A model generated the notes under the pieces. The model saw only the letters and a program-made list of their open reading frames with translations. It did no database searches and was not told the origin of the DNA. From Oreohelix idahoensis (taxonomy: Eukaryota; Mollusca; Gastropoda; Stylommatophora; Oreohelicidae), in NCBI GenBank assembly GCA_024509875.1, contig JAMPIV010004462.1, positions 837,531 through 901,530 of the forward strand: 64,000 bases of DNA. The letters are read 5' to 3'. A program made the translations under genes and the position numbers. This document shows, in pieces, positions 1 to 10,435 of the stretch; within the stretch, counting starts at the first letter, position 1, and each line of letters begins with the position of its first letter.

Positions 1-465
1 CAAACCCGTGCTAACAAAAAGACATTTCTGGATGACTTTGCAAGACAGGCAGAAGAGGCAGCACTGAGAAATGAACAAAGCACTGTATACAAAATAACTA
101 AAATCATCAGTGGAAAACGAGGTGCAAACAATATTACATTAGTAAGAGATAAGCAAGGAAATCTCATCACGACAGTAGAGGGACAGGAAACAAGATGGGC
201 AGAGCATTTCAGAGAAACTCTGAATAAGGAACCACCAGAGACACAATTGAAAATTCCTGAGGCTGAAAATGATCTAGATGTTAATGCAGATATCACACGA
301 AAAGAAGAAATCATCACAGCAATCAAAGGGTTAAAGAATGGAAAAGCTCCTGGCCATGATAACTTAAATGCAGAGCTATTTAAGACAGACCCTGAGCTAG
401 CAGCAGAACTATTAGAACCACTATTTGCACAAGTCTGGAAAATGGGGACAACACCATCAAAGTGG
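1..465 (+). mobile_element. RTE-type non-LTR retrotransposon (family A), 5' part of a split copy
   Basis: This is the linker between endonuclease and reverse transcriptase, plus the first part of the RT, of a non-LTR element. It aligns closely with 26449-26913 of the complete copy at 24976-28152. The frame carries the conserved KNGKAPGHDNL block just upstream of the RT core. It enters from outside the window and stops at AGTGG (461-465), where the LTR element is inserted. The same ORF resumes at 8295. The 5' end of this copy is not in the window, so its own target duplication cannot be judged. The assignment to RTE rests on the APE-type endonuclease of the intact copy and the short repeat tail; the clade name is from family knowledge and was not computed. 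Confidence 0.88.
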
Positions 466-574
466 TGTAGCAAGTGTAATTGCTGGGGAGGTTAAGATGT
501 TACCTAAAAGGAAAGAAAGTTGTGTCTGTGCCAAACGTGTGAAGTCAAGCAAATGTAGGTCCCTGACTCTAAAA

Positions 575-611
<37 letters not shown>

Positions 612-2570
612 GTGATGATGTATTATCAGGGACCCTAACGCTACCTCCCTAGATCTCACACGGTCCGTATTTTTATTCTAGTGACTGGTGTCTGATGTGC
701 CTAGTGTCTAGGGGTGAAATGACAATGGTGGTACATCAACACAATACACTTTAACTCATTATAAGGAAATGAATAAGACTGTGGTTAAAGTTTTCTTTAA
801 AATTGAATTCTTTTTTTTTTTGTACAATTTAATCTGCCTGTCCTGCCATCTCTTTTGGACAGGTCTTTGAAAATGAGGAAAATATATGTTACACATACTG
901 ATTAACTAAAATGTTTGGACTCTTTGTCCTATAATTATACTGTCACTATATTATTCCTGTAGGTGTATTCACAGACTAAAACTTTAATATCTACTAGAGT
1001 TAGTCATTTGTTAGGAGGAACTGTTGTTTCGTCACGCCCCATATAATTCTGTTTATTCTTGGAAATAACAATTTTTATTTGAATGAAGTGTCAGAAGTCC
1101 CAGATGTTAACACATCACCTGGGATTCTTGGTATGAAGATAACAAGTCAGTATGTCGCTGCAGAGAATATATATATATATATCGGCACACACAAGCTCCT
1201 TCAGGCTATCTGCTGACAGCATAAACTTTTGAAAGGAGTCTTTTTCTTTACAATCACTCACCAGGTTTCCTGTCACCGGCTGGTAACAGGAAATAAAAAG
1301 CCCACAAATTCAAAGAAATATGTCACAAATAACGTTGACTGGCAAAAGATATGGCCGCAATTTTCTCTGCCCTGTCCAGACTGTGAATTTAGTATTTTAT
1401 TTTACAATTTATCACATCTGCTCTCAACGTACTTGTTAATATAAAAATTTCTTGTCAAATGGCCACGAGACTCCTAAGCGTTTGGCCAATATCTATTAGA
1501 GCTGGCCAATGAAATCAGGAGGCTACCAAATTTTGAATTTAGTTTTGAAAAAAAAACAAAAACAAAATTCCAAACAAACTATGTGTCTCGTAGTCCATTG
1601 GTCAGTCTGCGTTAGTTATGCCAATACAAAAAGATGTTTAGTTTTGGTTAACATTTTCCTACCTTCCCCCTTTACTCCTATACTCCTATACCACCCAATC
1701 GGATTTGAATTACTCCATTGCCTCTTTTTTAAACTTGCGTCCCCCAATAACGTTATGTGTAACGAGCAAGAACAACAGTCTGCCCGTCCTAGCGTGCGTA
1801 GACATATAGTATTATCTCAATAACTTGGCTAATAATTGGACTACCATATATATTAAAACATAGTTTTGCTCAGGAGACACTAAGCTATCCTAACAAATGA
1901 TTTTTATGGTCAGTTTCATTATGGTTTAGATTTTCAGTTTTGTCACTGTCAATCGTCAAATATAACTTTTACACAAGTCGGCCATCTTCCCCCCTCATTC
2001 TCTATCACTTTTTTCATTATTCAAATAAACCAACTAGTTTGAGTGACGTCAGAAATACACTACGCGGCGAGAATTTAAACTGTCTGTGTGTTTATATCTG
2101 CTGGCTTTGCCCACAGCGTGTATATAGTAAAGGCACCGCGTGCAGAGCGAAGAGGTTTTTTTTTCAAAACGTGGTAGTGTTAGCGTTAATTATTACAGTC
2201 GTCTCGTTCTTACTACTGAAAATGTCCGAGTTACTACTAATTATAACGTTAAAGTTAACATATTACGTTAATTCAGAACGTAGTTTGGTGTCACACTTCT
2301 GGCAGATCGTTAATTATAAGTCTTGCCTCAGTTTCGTGCAGCAGATCGGGAAAGATGTTAAAATGTTAATTGTACGTCTCGAAACCGAAACTAAAAGGCA
2401 TGTTAGATTTTCACGGCGGGTCATTTTTTTTAAGCATTTCCACTGCACAAACGGCAGCGCTCTACTGGCATTGAAGATGCCAATAGTCAGACACGTGCGG
2501 TCGAGTTTATTTATTATCATAGGACTAAAATCTTACTTAAATTAGCGATTATCTCACAGATTTCGCTACA
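466..2570 (-). repeat. 3' LTR of the gypsy-type element (leftmost LTR)
   Basis: A 2105-bp direct repeat of 6019-8294, bounded by TGTAGC and GCTACA. It contains a (GAT)n run at about 574-612 that is shorter in the other LTR. From about 2061 to 2282 it carries a segment absent from the partner LTR, which instead has an unrelated 435-bp block. On the + strand this segment contains a TATATAGTAAAGG string near 2120, opposite to the direction of the element's genes. A 201-codon + frame (1940-2545) covers this segment but has no recognisable domain. Confidence 0.92.
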
Positions 2571-2587
2571 CACCTCCCTTCCTAAAA
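2571..2587 (-). promoter_or_regulatory. Polypurine tract of the LTR element
   Basis: Directly next to the inner edge of the left LTR. Read on the minus strand it is the purine run AGGAAGGGAGGTG ending at the LTR. This is the expected site of plus-strand priming for an element transcribed on the minus strand. Confidence 0.85.
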
Positions 2588-3353
2588 CATGCATCCATTG
2601 CAGGTTACAATCTGTGAGATAACTTAGCGCAAATGAAGTCCTACGCGTTTTTCTGATGAATACTCTGCCTTTTTATTTATCATGGAAATGCAGGTGGATC
2701 AATTCTAAGTAAGCACTACTGACGAAGGTTGCCTCAGACCTCTGCAATCCAAGAATCTATTTCAGTTATGTTACTGAACAGCTGCAAGTGTTACTGCTTG
2801 TCTAATGCTGATTATAAATCACTTTTTCACCATTACTTTTCCTGAGTTTGTCTCATGACATGTCCAGAGGTTCTAGACCTCCCTCAGGTTTGCAATAGTT
2901 CAGAGGAGAGAATCTATAAAATGGTGATGGCAGAGTTATGTAGAGGATCCAATAATTCCTTTATCAGCCTGGATAAAACACTCGGAGTATCCTCAAGTCC
3001 AAAAGGCAACCTATGGATTCATTACGCTCCTCCGAAAAGTTCACAGCCAACCATTTGTCTGCGCTCCAGCTGACTTTAGTTAGGAAACATCCTTTAATAA
3101 TATTCATATATGATTCTATAATGTTCCCCTCACATGGAGGCCATATTCACCAACTGTCTTCTCCGCCTAACAATTTTTGGTGAAATAATATAATAGGTGG
3201 GAAAATGAATTTCTGCATCAGAAATCAATTCGCCCTGTTTTAGCATTGTTATAATATGTGGGTGATCTCCAGCCAGGGTCCGTACAATACTTCCCCGTGG
3301 ACTGTTTAGGGTCGGTTAACTACCAATGTTACCTGTGCCCTTATAATGCTAAA
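2588..3353. other. Internal non-coding stretch of the LTR element
   Basis: This stretch lies between the last recognisable reading frame and the polypurine tract. No RT, RNase H or integrase core motif is visible on either strand. A 72-codon + frame at 2855-3073 has no recognisable motif. The stretch could hold the element's 3' untranslated region and a deletion scar. Confidence 0.5.
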
Positions 3354-3743
3354 TTAATAGCCATATTGTGAAGCGCTGTGAGCATTTTCCCAATTGCTCA
3401 CTTGTCCACTCCTCACTTTTCTTCTGTTAACAATTTGTTTCGGGTTCAAATCTGGCGTATTATCTTCAATGCTAATGTTGGACAGTTCACGAAAAGCGGC
3501 TTCAAACTGAGCCTGGGATGACTGGTCTTTGTTTATGCGTTCTATTGGTGCCATACGCAGAGATGCTAAAGTAAAGGTTTTCGGGGAAGTCGGGTTGTGA
3601 AAAGGGGCGTTCCTATTCACTTTATCTACCGTTTCCTTTTTATTCTTCCTAGTAGTTTCAGGCCTACTTTCACCGGAGTACTTGGGTAGGTCCTGATAAT
3701 GTTCCCAACGTGTGGGCTTTCCTTTTTTTATTTTTAGACCCAT
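3354..3743 (-). pseudogene. Out-of-frame downstream part of the LTR element polyprotein
   Basis: An open frame of 129 codons overlapping the end of the gag-protease-integrase ORF in another frame. It follows the zinc-binding domain without any sign of the DDE integrase core. It is rich in Lys, Arg, Asn and Pro and has no recognised motif. A frameshift near 3728-3740 probably joins the two frames in the parent element. It may be a leftover C-terminal polyprotein segment or the far side of a deletion. No function is assigned. Confidence 0.5.
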
Positions 3744-5790
3744 GTGTTTCAGAATGCTTGGCGGGCATCTGGTTATTAGTTTTCCACCCTGTTGAATTTA
3801 CCTTGCAGCACTGGTCACAGGCCTCAACAAATTTTTCAATGTCTTCAGCTATGCCTGGCCAGAAATATGCATCAGATGTCCTTTGGCGTGTGGTACCCAT
3901 CTTCTGGTGTCCACCGTCTGGTACAACATGTGCTTGTGCCATCACTTGTTCCCTATAACTCTTGGGCAGCACAAGCTGTCCCTCCCTGTTGGATCCTGCT
4001 CTAGCTTTCCTGTAGAGCAGTCCCTCCTTCATATAGAATTTCCATTTTCTAGGGTGTGTATGGCTGTTTGGCAATTTGCCAAAGCAATGTTGTAATGTTT
4101 TGTCCTTTGCCTGGGCCTTTCTCATTTGTTTAGGATGAATGTTTGGTGGTGGTGTGTCCTCCTTTCTAGGGGTCGACCTGACCTGGAGCGTGGCCATTAC
4201 CACAGGTTTTACAGGGCTTCCTAGAAAAACATACTTACTTCCTAACACCAGCGGGTAGTTAGGGTCGTCACACATGGCTGCTCTAATCACTCCTTCCACG
4301 TACCTAGTCTTAACATTTATGTTGGCTACGGGAAGTGTTATGGTGGCTATTCCCTTTACGGCCCCTTGTATCTCCACTTTCTCTGTGGTATACTGGTTAG
4401 GGTGCACCAGGGTTGTACTCACAACCGAGTCATATTCCAAGCCGGAATCGTAAAGGCACCTGACTCTGGCACCATTACATGTCACTTCTTCACAGATGGG
4501 GGGGGGGGGATGTTGAAGATTAATATGATTCTCTGTCAGTTTCTTCCTCCCCTTGTCCACTGTGATCATGCATGCCGCTTTATATAGAGGAACTTTCCTA
4601 CCACAGTCAATTGTATTATGATTATTCATCCTGCATATTTTACAATATGTTCCTTCCTGTCTGAAGGGTTTCCTGTCATTGAATTGTGGGTTTTTGTTTT
4701 TATAGTCATTGCGTGGCCTATCAAAATGGGGTTTTCCTCGGTTAGGTTCCCTATTATGATTATAATATTCACCTTGGTCTGGAGGGGTTCTATTATTGTC
4801 CACCTGTTTTCTTTTACTGCCCGCTACTTCTGCCTGGGCTGCCTGATACCTCTCAGCGACATCAAGTAACTCACCCAGCCTCTCTGCACCTTGTTCCATG
4901 AGAAACTTTCTCAATTCTGGAGCCATGGACTCTCTCAATTGCTCAATAAGGATCATTTCTTTAAGATCTTGGGTTTTCCCCAGAGCAGTCCATTTCTCCA
5001 AGTACGTCTCTAAACGTGCAGGGAACTGGTGATAGGTCTCACCCGACAGTAGCTTGGCATTTCTAAATTTTTTTCTATAACATTCTCCGTTCTTTTCATA
5101 CCTTAGCAAAAGAGCCTGCTTTACCATGTCATAATTGTCTTGGTCATTCCTGCTCATTTTGGAAAAAACTTCATAAGCTGTTCCCCGAAGACCTTGGGAT
5201 AACTTCAGGCCCCATCTTTCCTTTTCTAGCCCATACGTTGTAGCCAATACCTCGTACCTACTTAAATATGCTTCAATATCATCGTCTCTCTCAACAAAAT
5301 AATCTAAGTGAAACCCCATGACTGAGTTGGAGGCCCCCTGACTAGCAGCAGCATCAGAGGTAGAGGGGCTGTGACCACAAACAGGAGCATGGCCTTGTAA
5401 CTCCAGCTCCCTCAGTCGCAGCTCGTGCTCCCTCTGTAATCTTTTATCTTCTGCTTCCCTCTCTAATCTTTTATCTTCTGCTACCCTCTCGGCAGTCAGT
5501 CTCTTTTCTTCTGCTTCCCTTTCTAATCTCTTATCTTCTGCTTCCCTCTCTAATCTTTTAGCCTCCTTCTCAGCCTCAATTTGTAAACGTTTAATTTCTG
5601 CCTCTCTATCTAACTCTAATTTCTTCATCTCCCTGGCATCTTCTAACTGCATTCTCCTCTCTTCAGCTAATCTATGTTCTTCCCTAGCAATAAACTTATC
5701 ACATTCTGAGGTGACATAGTCAATCAAGACTTGACCCTCCATGTTCATCTCTTTGGCAGTCTGCACAGCAGCAGAGCGAAACTTGGCCAA
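3670..5790 (-). CDS. gag-pro: Gag-protease-integrase zinc domain polyprotein of the LTR element
   Basis: One unbroken 706-codon frame. Residues about 30-150 form a highly charged Glu/Arg/Lys coiled coil with repeated EREAEDKRL units. Residues about 155-320 look like a capsid with the hydrophobic pattern of SCAN/Gmr1-type Gag (FVERDDDIEAYLSRYE, LKLSQGLRG, LLLRYEKNGECYRKKF). A canonical CCHC zinc knuckle (C-x2-C-x4-H-x4-C) lies at about residue 380. A retroviral-type aspartic protease follows, with active-site motif LYDSG near residue 447 in place of the usual D-T/S-G context. Residues about 610-663 are the integrase HHCC zinc-binding domain (AQAH...GGHQK...YFWPGI...CDQC). RT, RNase H and the integrase core are missing. 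The start at 5790 is the first Met of the frame, about 230 bp inside the 5' LTR. The protein could assemble particles but not copy itself; complementation by an intact relative is inference. Confidence 0.88.
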   Translation of the reverse strand: MAKFRSAAVQTAKEMNMEGQVLIDYVTSECDKFIAREEHRLAEERRMQLEDAREMKKLELDREAEIKRLQIEAEKEAKRLEREAEDKRLEREAEEKRLTAERVAEDKRLEREAEDKRLQREHELRLRELELQGHAPVCGHSPSTSDAAASQGASNSVMGFHLDYFVERDDDIEAYLSRYEVLATTYGLEKERWGLKLSQGLRGTAYEVFSKMSRNDQDNYDMVKQALLLRYEKNGECYRKKFRNAKLLSGETYHQFPARLETYLEKWTALGKTQDLKEMILIEQLRESMAPELRKFLMEQGAERLGELLDVAERYQAAQAEVAGSKRKQVDNNRTPPDQGEYYNHNREPNRGKPHFDRPRNDYKNKNPQFNDRKPFRQEGTYCKICRMNNHNTIDCGRKVPLYKAACMITVDKGRKKLTENHINLQHPPPPICEEVTCNGARVRCLYDSGLEYDSVVSTTLVHPNQYTTEKVEIQGAVKGIATITLPVANINVKTRYVEGVIRAAMCDDPNYPLVLGSKYVFLGSPVKPVVMATLQVRSTPRKEDTPPPNIHPKQMRKAQAKDKTLQHCFGKLPNSHTHPRKWKFYMKEGLLYRKARAGSNREGQLVLPKSYREQVMAQAHVVPDGGHQKMGTTRQRTSDAYFWPGIAEDIEKFVEACDQCCKVNSTGWKTNNQMPAKHSETHGSKNKKRKAHTLGTLSGPTQVLR

Positions 5791-5987
5791 ATCCGAAATC
5801 TGATAAATACTAAAATGTTCTAACTCGATTTCTAAAATAAGTACAATTCTAATTAATTATTACAGGCTCTGATACTTCATCAATTTCCCAAATCTTGGGC
5901 AATATTATCAATGGGGATTCCCTGGGTAAATAGAAATGTTGTTACAGCTAAACCCCAGACCAGGACCCCTATTTATGTAGTACTAGA

Positions 5988-6013
5988 AGTTCAAATCCCG
6001 GACAAGCCTACCA
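5988..6013 (-). promoter_or_regulatory. tRNA primer-binding site of the LTR element
   Basis: Five bases inside the 5' LTR (spacer TATAT on the minus strand) the sequence starts with TGG and continues as the complement of a tRNA 3' end. On the + strand it reads AGTTCAAATCCCGG followed by an acceptor-like end and CCA at 6011-6013. The T-loop signature GTTCAAATCC is included, so the match runs past the usual 18 nt. The tRNA species cannot be named from the sequence alone, and the acceptor spacing is one base longer than standard. Confidence 0.75.
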
Positions 6014-6018
6014 ATATA

Positions 6019-8294
6019 TGTAGCAAGTGTAATTGCTGGGGAGGTTAAGATGTTACCTAAAAGGAAAGAAAGTTGTGTCTGTGCCAACCGTGTGAGGTCA
6101 AGCAAATGTAGGTCCCTGACTCTAAAAGATGATGATGATGATGATGATGATGTATTATCAGGGACCCTAACACTGCCTCCCTAGATCACACACGGTCCGT
6201 ATTTTTATTCTAGTGGCTGGTGTCTGATGTGCCTAGTGTCTAGGGGTGAAATGACAATGGTGGTACATCAACACAATACACTTTAACTCATTATAAGGAA
6301 ATGAATAAGACTGTGGTTAAAGTTTTCTTTAAAATTGAATTCTTTTCTTTGTGCAATTTAATCTGCCTGTCCTGCCATCTCTTTTGGATAGGTCTTTGAA
6401 AATGAGGAAAATATATGTTACATATACTGATTAACTAAAATGTTTGGACTCTTTGTCCTATAAGGATACTGTCACCATATTATTCCTGTAGCTGTATTCA
6501 CAGACTAAAACTTTAATATCTACTAGAGTTAGTCATTTGTTAGGACGAGCTGTTGTTTCGTCACGCCCCATATAATTCTGTTTATTCTTGGAAATAACAA
6601 TTTTTATTTGAATGAAGTGTCAAAAGTCCCAGATGTTAACACATCACCTGGGATTCTTGGTATGAAGATAACAAGTCAGTATGTCGCTGCAGAGAATATA
6701 TATATATATATCGGCACACACAAGCTCCTTCAGGCTATCTGCTGACAGCATAAACTTTTGAAAGGAGACTTTTTTCTTTACAATCACTCATCAGGTTTCC
6801 TGTCACCGGCTGGTAACAGGAAATAAAAAACCCACAAATTCAAAGAAATATGTCACAAATAACGTTGACTGGCAAAAGATATGGCCTCAGTTTTCTCTGC
6901 CCTGTAGAGACTGTGAATTTAGTATTTTATTTTACAATTTATCACATCTGCTCTCAACGTACTTGTTAATATAAAAATTTCTTGTCAAATGGCCACGAGA
7001 CCCCTAAGCCTTTGGCCAATATCTATTAGAGCTGGCCAATGAAATCAGGCGACTACCAAATTTTGAATTTAGTTTTAAAAAAACAAAAACAAAATTCCAA
7101 ACAAACTATGTGTCTCGTAGTCCATTGGTCAGTCTGCGTTAGTTATGCCAATACAAGAAGATGTTTAGTTTTGGTTAACATTTTCCTACCTTCCCCCTTT
7201 ACTCCTATACTCCTATACCACCCAATCGGATTTGAATTACTCCAATGCCTCTTTTTTAAACTTGCGTCCCCCAATAACGTTATGTGTAACGAGCAAGAAC
7301 AACAGTCTGTCCGTCCTAGCGTGCGTAGACATATAACTTGGCTAATAATTGGACTACCATATATATTAAAACATAGTTTTGCTCAGGAGACACTAAGCTA
7401 TCCTAACATATGATTTTTATGGTCAGTTTCATTATGGTTTAGATTTTCAGTTTTGTCACTGTCAATCGTCAAATATAACTTTTACACAAGTCGGCCATCT
7501 TCCCCCCTCATTCTCTATCACTTTTTTCATTATTCAAATAAAACCAACTAGTTTGAGTGACGTCAGAAATACACTTATTACACATAAGGAAGGGAAACCC
7601 GATTCCTGTAAACAGTAAATTAATATGAAACAAATATAAAGGTATGTTATCAGGCACTCGCAGGAAATAAAGAAGTAGAACACCAGACAACAGAAAAACA
7701 ACAGACATGAGTAGCTTACCAAGGATTTGAACACTGGACCTTCCGTGCGACAACCCCGCCTAGCCATGCAAGCGAATCACACTATCCTCCCTGCCATTTA
7801 CGCATCATAAAAATGATGTTTCAATGGCAGGTCATCAGTGCGAACCACAATACACGACACCGGAAGTCCACCATGGGCAGTTCAGCCTATTAATGACGCA
7901 ATCACTTCTGTTGTTTCCCTATCCTGCAGTATAGGCCAAATCCAACAAGACAAGGACCTTAATACTTTGTCCAGTAAATGATAGTAGACTAGAACAGTGA
8001 GAACAGAAGTTTGGTGTCACACTTCTGGCAGATCGTTAATTATAAGTCTAACCTCAGTTTCGTGCAGCAGATCGGGCAAGATGTTAAAATGTTAATTGTA
8101 CGTCTCGAAACCGAAACTAAAGACGTGTTAGATTTTCACGGCGGGTCATTTTTTTAAGCATTTCCACTGTACAAACGGCAGCGCTCTACTGGCGTTGAAG
8201 ATGCCAATAGTCAGACACGTGCGGTCGGGTTTATTTATTATCATAGGACTAAAATCTTACTGAAATTAGCGATTATCTCACAGATTTCGCTACA
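6019..8294 (-). repeat. 5' LTR of the gypsy-type element (rightmost LTR)
   Basis: A 2276-bp partner of 466-2570. It is almost collinear with it except that 7574-8008 replaces the 222-bp segment at 2061-2282 of the other LTR. The replacement carries a tRNA-derived SINE-like sequence in reverse orientation. Smaller differences include loss of a 13-bp stretch near 7331 and a shorter (GAT)n run at about 6127-6150. Confidence 0.92.
7574..7790 (-). mobile_element. tRNA-derived SINE-like sequence in the 5' LTR
   Basis: Read on the minus strand, a tRNA-like head carries an A-box-like stretch (ATGGCTAGGCGGGG) and a B-box-like stretch (GGTCCAGTGTTCAAATCC, close to the GGTTCGANTCC consensus). It is followed by a body with TTTTCTGTTGTCTGGTGTTC. 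The same arrangement and body sequence recur at 61741-61855, so it is a dispersed repeat and not an LTR-specific sequence. The exact ends were not resolved. Confidence 0.65.
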
Positions 8295-9690
8295 AGTGGA
8301 ACAAAGGAATAATTGTCAAATTGCCCAAGAAGGGAGATCTTGCAGACTGCAATAATTGGAGAGGAATCACTCTTCTCTCAGTTCCCAGCAAAATACTAGG
8401 CAGGATAATTATACAGAGAATTTCAAAAGCAGTAGACCACAAACTGAGGAAAGAACAAGCAGGATTTAGAAAGAACAGAAGATGTGCAGATCATATATTT
8501 ACCTTCAGGAACATTATAGAGCAGTGCTCAGAATGGCAAAGACAGCTGTACATTAATTTCGTTGATTTTGAAAAGGCTTTTGACAGTATACATAGTACAG
8601 TTTATGGAAAATACTGAGGGCTTATGGAATTCCAAGCTGCATAGTGTCAATCATAAAAAGCCTTTATGCCAACTTTACGTGTAGCATTGGGCAGAGCAAC
8701 CTAACCTTTGAAATGAAGACAGGAGTACGACAGGGATGCCTCTTATCAACCACTCTATTTTTAACAGTCATAGATTGGGTGATGCGCCAAACAACAGAGG
8801 GCAATCCAAGAGGAATAAGATGGACTACATTTTCTACATTGGAAGATCTGGAATATGCAGATGACATTGCACTGCTAGCACATTCACATCAACACATCCA
8901 GGAAAAAACGGATAGACTTAATAAGTATAGCCAGCAGGTGGGCTTGAACATCAACCTAAAGAAGACAGAGGTCATGACGCTCAATGTGAACAACCCTGAG
9001 CCCATATCAGTAAGGAATCAGCAACTGGAACAGACAAATGCCTTCATATACCTAGGATGCATAGTAACACCAGACGGCGGAGCAAGCAGAGACATCAACA
9101 ACAGAATGAACAAAGCAAGAACAGCCTTTTTTAGTCCGAACAACATCTGGAAGGCCTCTCAGTACAGCACAAGCACAAAATTAGGATTATATCAGAGCTG
9201 TGTGCTTTATGTGCTTCTCTATGGCGCGGAGAGCTGGAGAGTTACAGAGAAGGAAATGTCGAAATTGTCCTCTTTTCACACAACATGCCTAAGAAAAATT
9301 CTCAGAATCTTTTGGCCGAATACCATCACCAACCAAGATCTGCTTACTCGGAGCAAGCAAGAGGATATGCACACCATCATAGCTGGCAGACGCTGGAGCT
9401 GGGTTGGCCATGTCCTCAGAAGAGACCCCGATGCCATCACAAGAACAGCTATGCTATGGACCTTTGAAGGAAAACGAAAGAGAGGCCGACCAAAAACAAC
9501 TTGGCGGAGGACTGTGGAGGCTGAGATGCAAAGAATGAACCAGAGTTGGGGCACTGTACGAAGGATGGCTGCCGACCGAGCAAAGTGGAATCAATTTGTT
9601 GTTGCCCTACAAGACGCCACCAGGCGTAGTGGCCACTGGCTGCTTTGACGGTCGGCGGCTAAGGATCAAAGAAGAAGAAGGTAATCATCA
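8295..9690 (+). pseudogene. RTE-type reverse transcriptase (family A), 3' part of the split copy
   Basis: This resumes the ORF broken at 465. The frame from 8321 has the RT motifs GITLLSVPSKIL, AGFRKNRRCADH and the catalytic FVDFEKAFDS. A net one-base loss near 8596 (CATAGTACAG, where the complete copy has CATAGGGACAG) shifts it. It continues in another frame at 8644-9648 with VRQGCLLSTTLF, the intact catalytic EYADDIALLA box, the thumb, and the C-terminal GRPKTTWRRTVEAEM block. The 3' end carries the family tail GGATCAAAGAAGAAGAAG near 9680. Apart from the LTR insertion and the single frameshift this copy is well preserved. Confidence 0.9.
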
Positions 9691-10435
9691 GAGGTTATCT
9701 TCTCCTAGAATCTCAAAACTTTATTTCGACCTCAAAAATATTTAGTCATTTAAAATGTCTGTCACGCAAAGACAGAATTATCAGAATTGCTTATATACCG
9801 TAGGCATGTATTAATATTTTAAAAAAATACCATCTCTTGTATAGGGACTATCTCTTTACGTCATTCTCATCTAGGTGTAAAAACATTCTTCAAGTATTTC
9901 TGAACCATTCCATCAGCATATATCTTCATTGTATGTCACTTTGACACGTATAGCTCCCGTATGAACATCATGTTCGAATCATATATCCGTTTTATTTCCT
10001 CGTCGTGTGTATCCGTAACTCGTATGGCTCCAGTATAGGTATCATATTCAGAAAGTATCTTCTTCGTAAATCCCACGTTTTGTCGAATCTCCAAGATTCT
10101 TCCAATCATATTATCTCATCTGTTACGTGACTATGTTAAAACAGAAATATCTAAGTGATAACAAAGTCAGAAATGTGCATAGGCATTTATCAATACAAAA
10201 AATGAACATCGTCTCTTATATCAGAGACTATCTTTTGTCATCAGTCTCACACTCTTACCATCATGCAAAAATTTTCAGTTATTTTCAATCATCTTAAACC
10301 ATCTGGTCTATGACAAGGTCATAACTGTATATGTGTATCCTCGTGTGTATCTGTAACACTTATCTCCTTAGTGTGTATTCAATCATATTAAACCATCTGT
10401 CACGTGACTACGTATAGACAGATATATTTAATGTA
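9691..10435. other. No gene seen; AT-rich sequence with short recurring phrases
   Basis: No open frame with a recognisable domain on either strand. Short phrases recur, such as CGTGTGTATC(T/C)GTAAC near 10005 and 10345, and AATCATATTA...CCATCTG near 10105 and 10385. This suggests an old, low-order duplication. Confidence 0.5.

Larger units (their letters stand above)
466..8294 (-). mobile_element. Ty3/gypsy-type LTR retrotransposon, internally deleted, Gmr1-like layout
   Basis: A structurally complete LTR element. Both ends carry the short inverted repeat TGTAGC...GCTACA, and it is bordered by a perfect 5-bp target duplication AGTGG at 461-465 and 8295-8299. The genes, primer-binding site and polypurine tract all show that the element reads on the minus strand, so its 5' LTR is at 6019-8294 and its 3' LTR at 466-2570. 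The internal part (2571-6018) is only about 3.4 kb. It encodes Gag, an aspartic protease and the zinc-binding domain of integrase, but no RT, RNase H or integrase core, so it cannot move by itself. Where the LTRs share sequence they differ at only a few positions per hundred, which implies a fairly recent insertion into an older RTE copy. Confidence 0.92.

Noticed and set aside
425..652. Asp-repeat protein
   Set aside because: It is the (GAT)n run of the LTR in one frame; the right LTR has a shorter run.
1940..2545. 201-codon + frame in the left LTR
   Set aside because: It runs against the direction of the element's genes, has no domain, and spans the block that is absent from the partner LTR.
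5988..6013. Possible tRNA gene (T-loop plus CCA)
   Set aside because: Only the 3' third is present, 5 bp from the LTR edge; a primer-binding site explains it.
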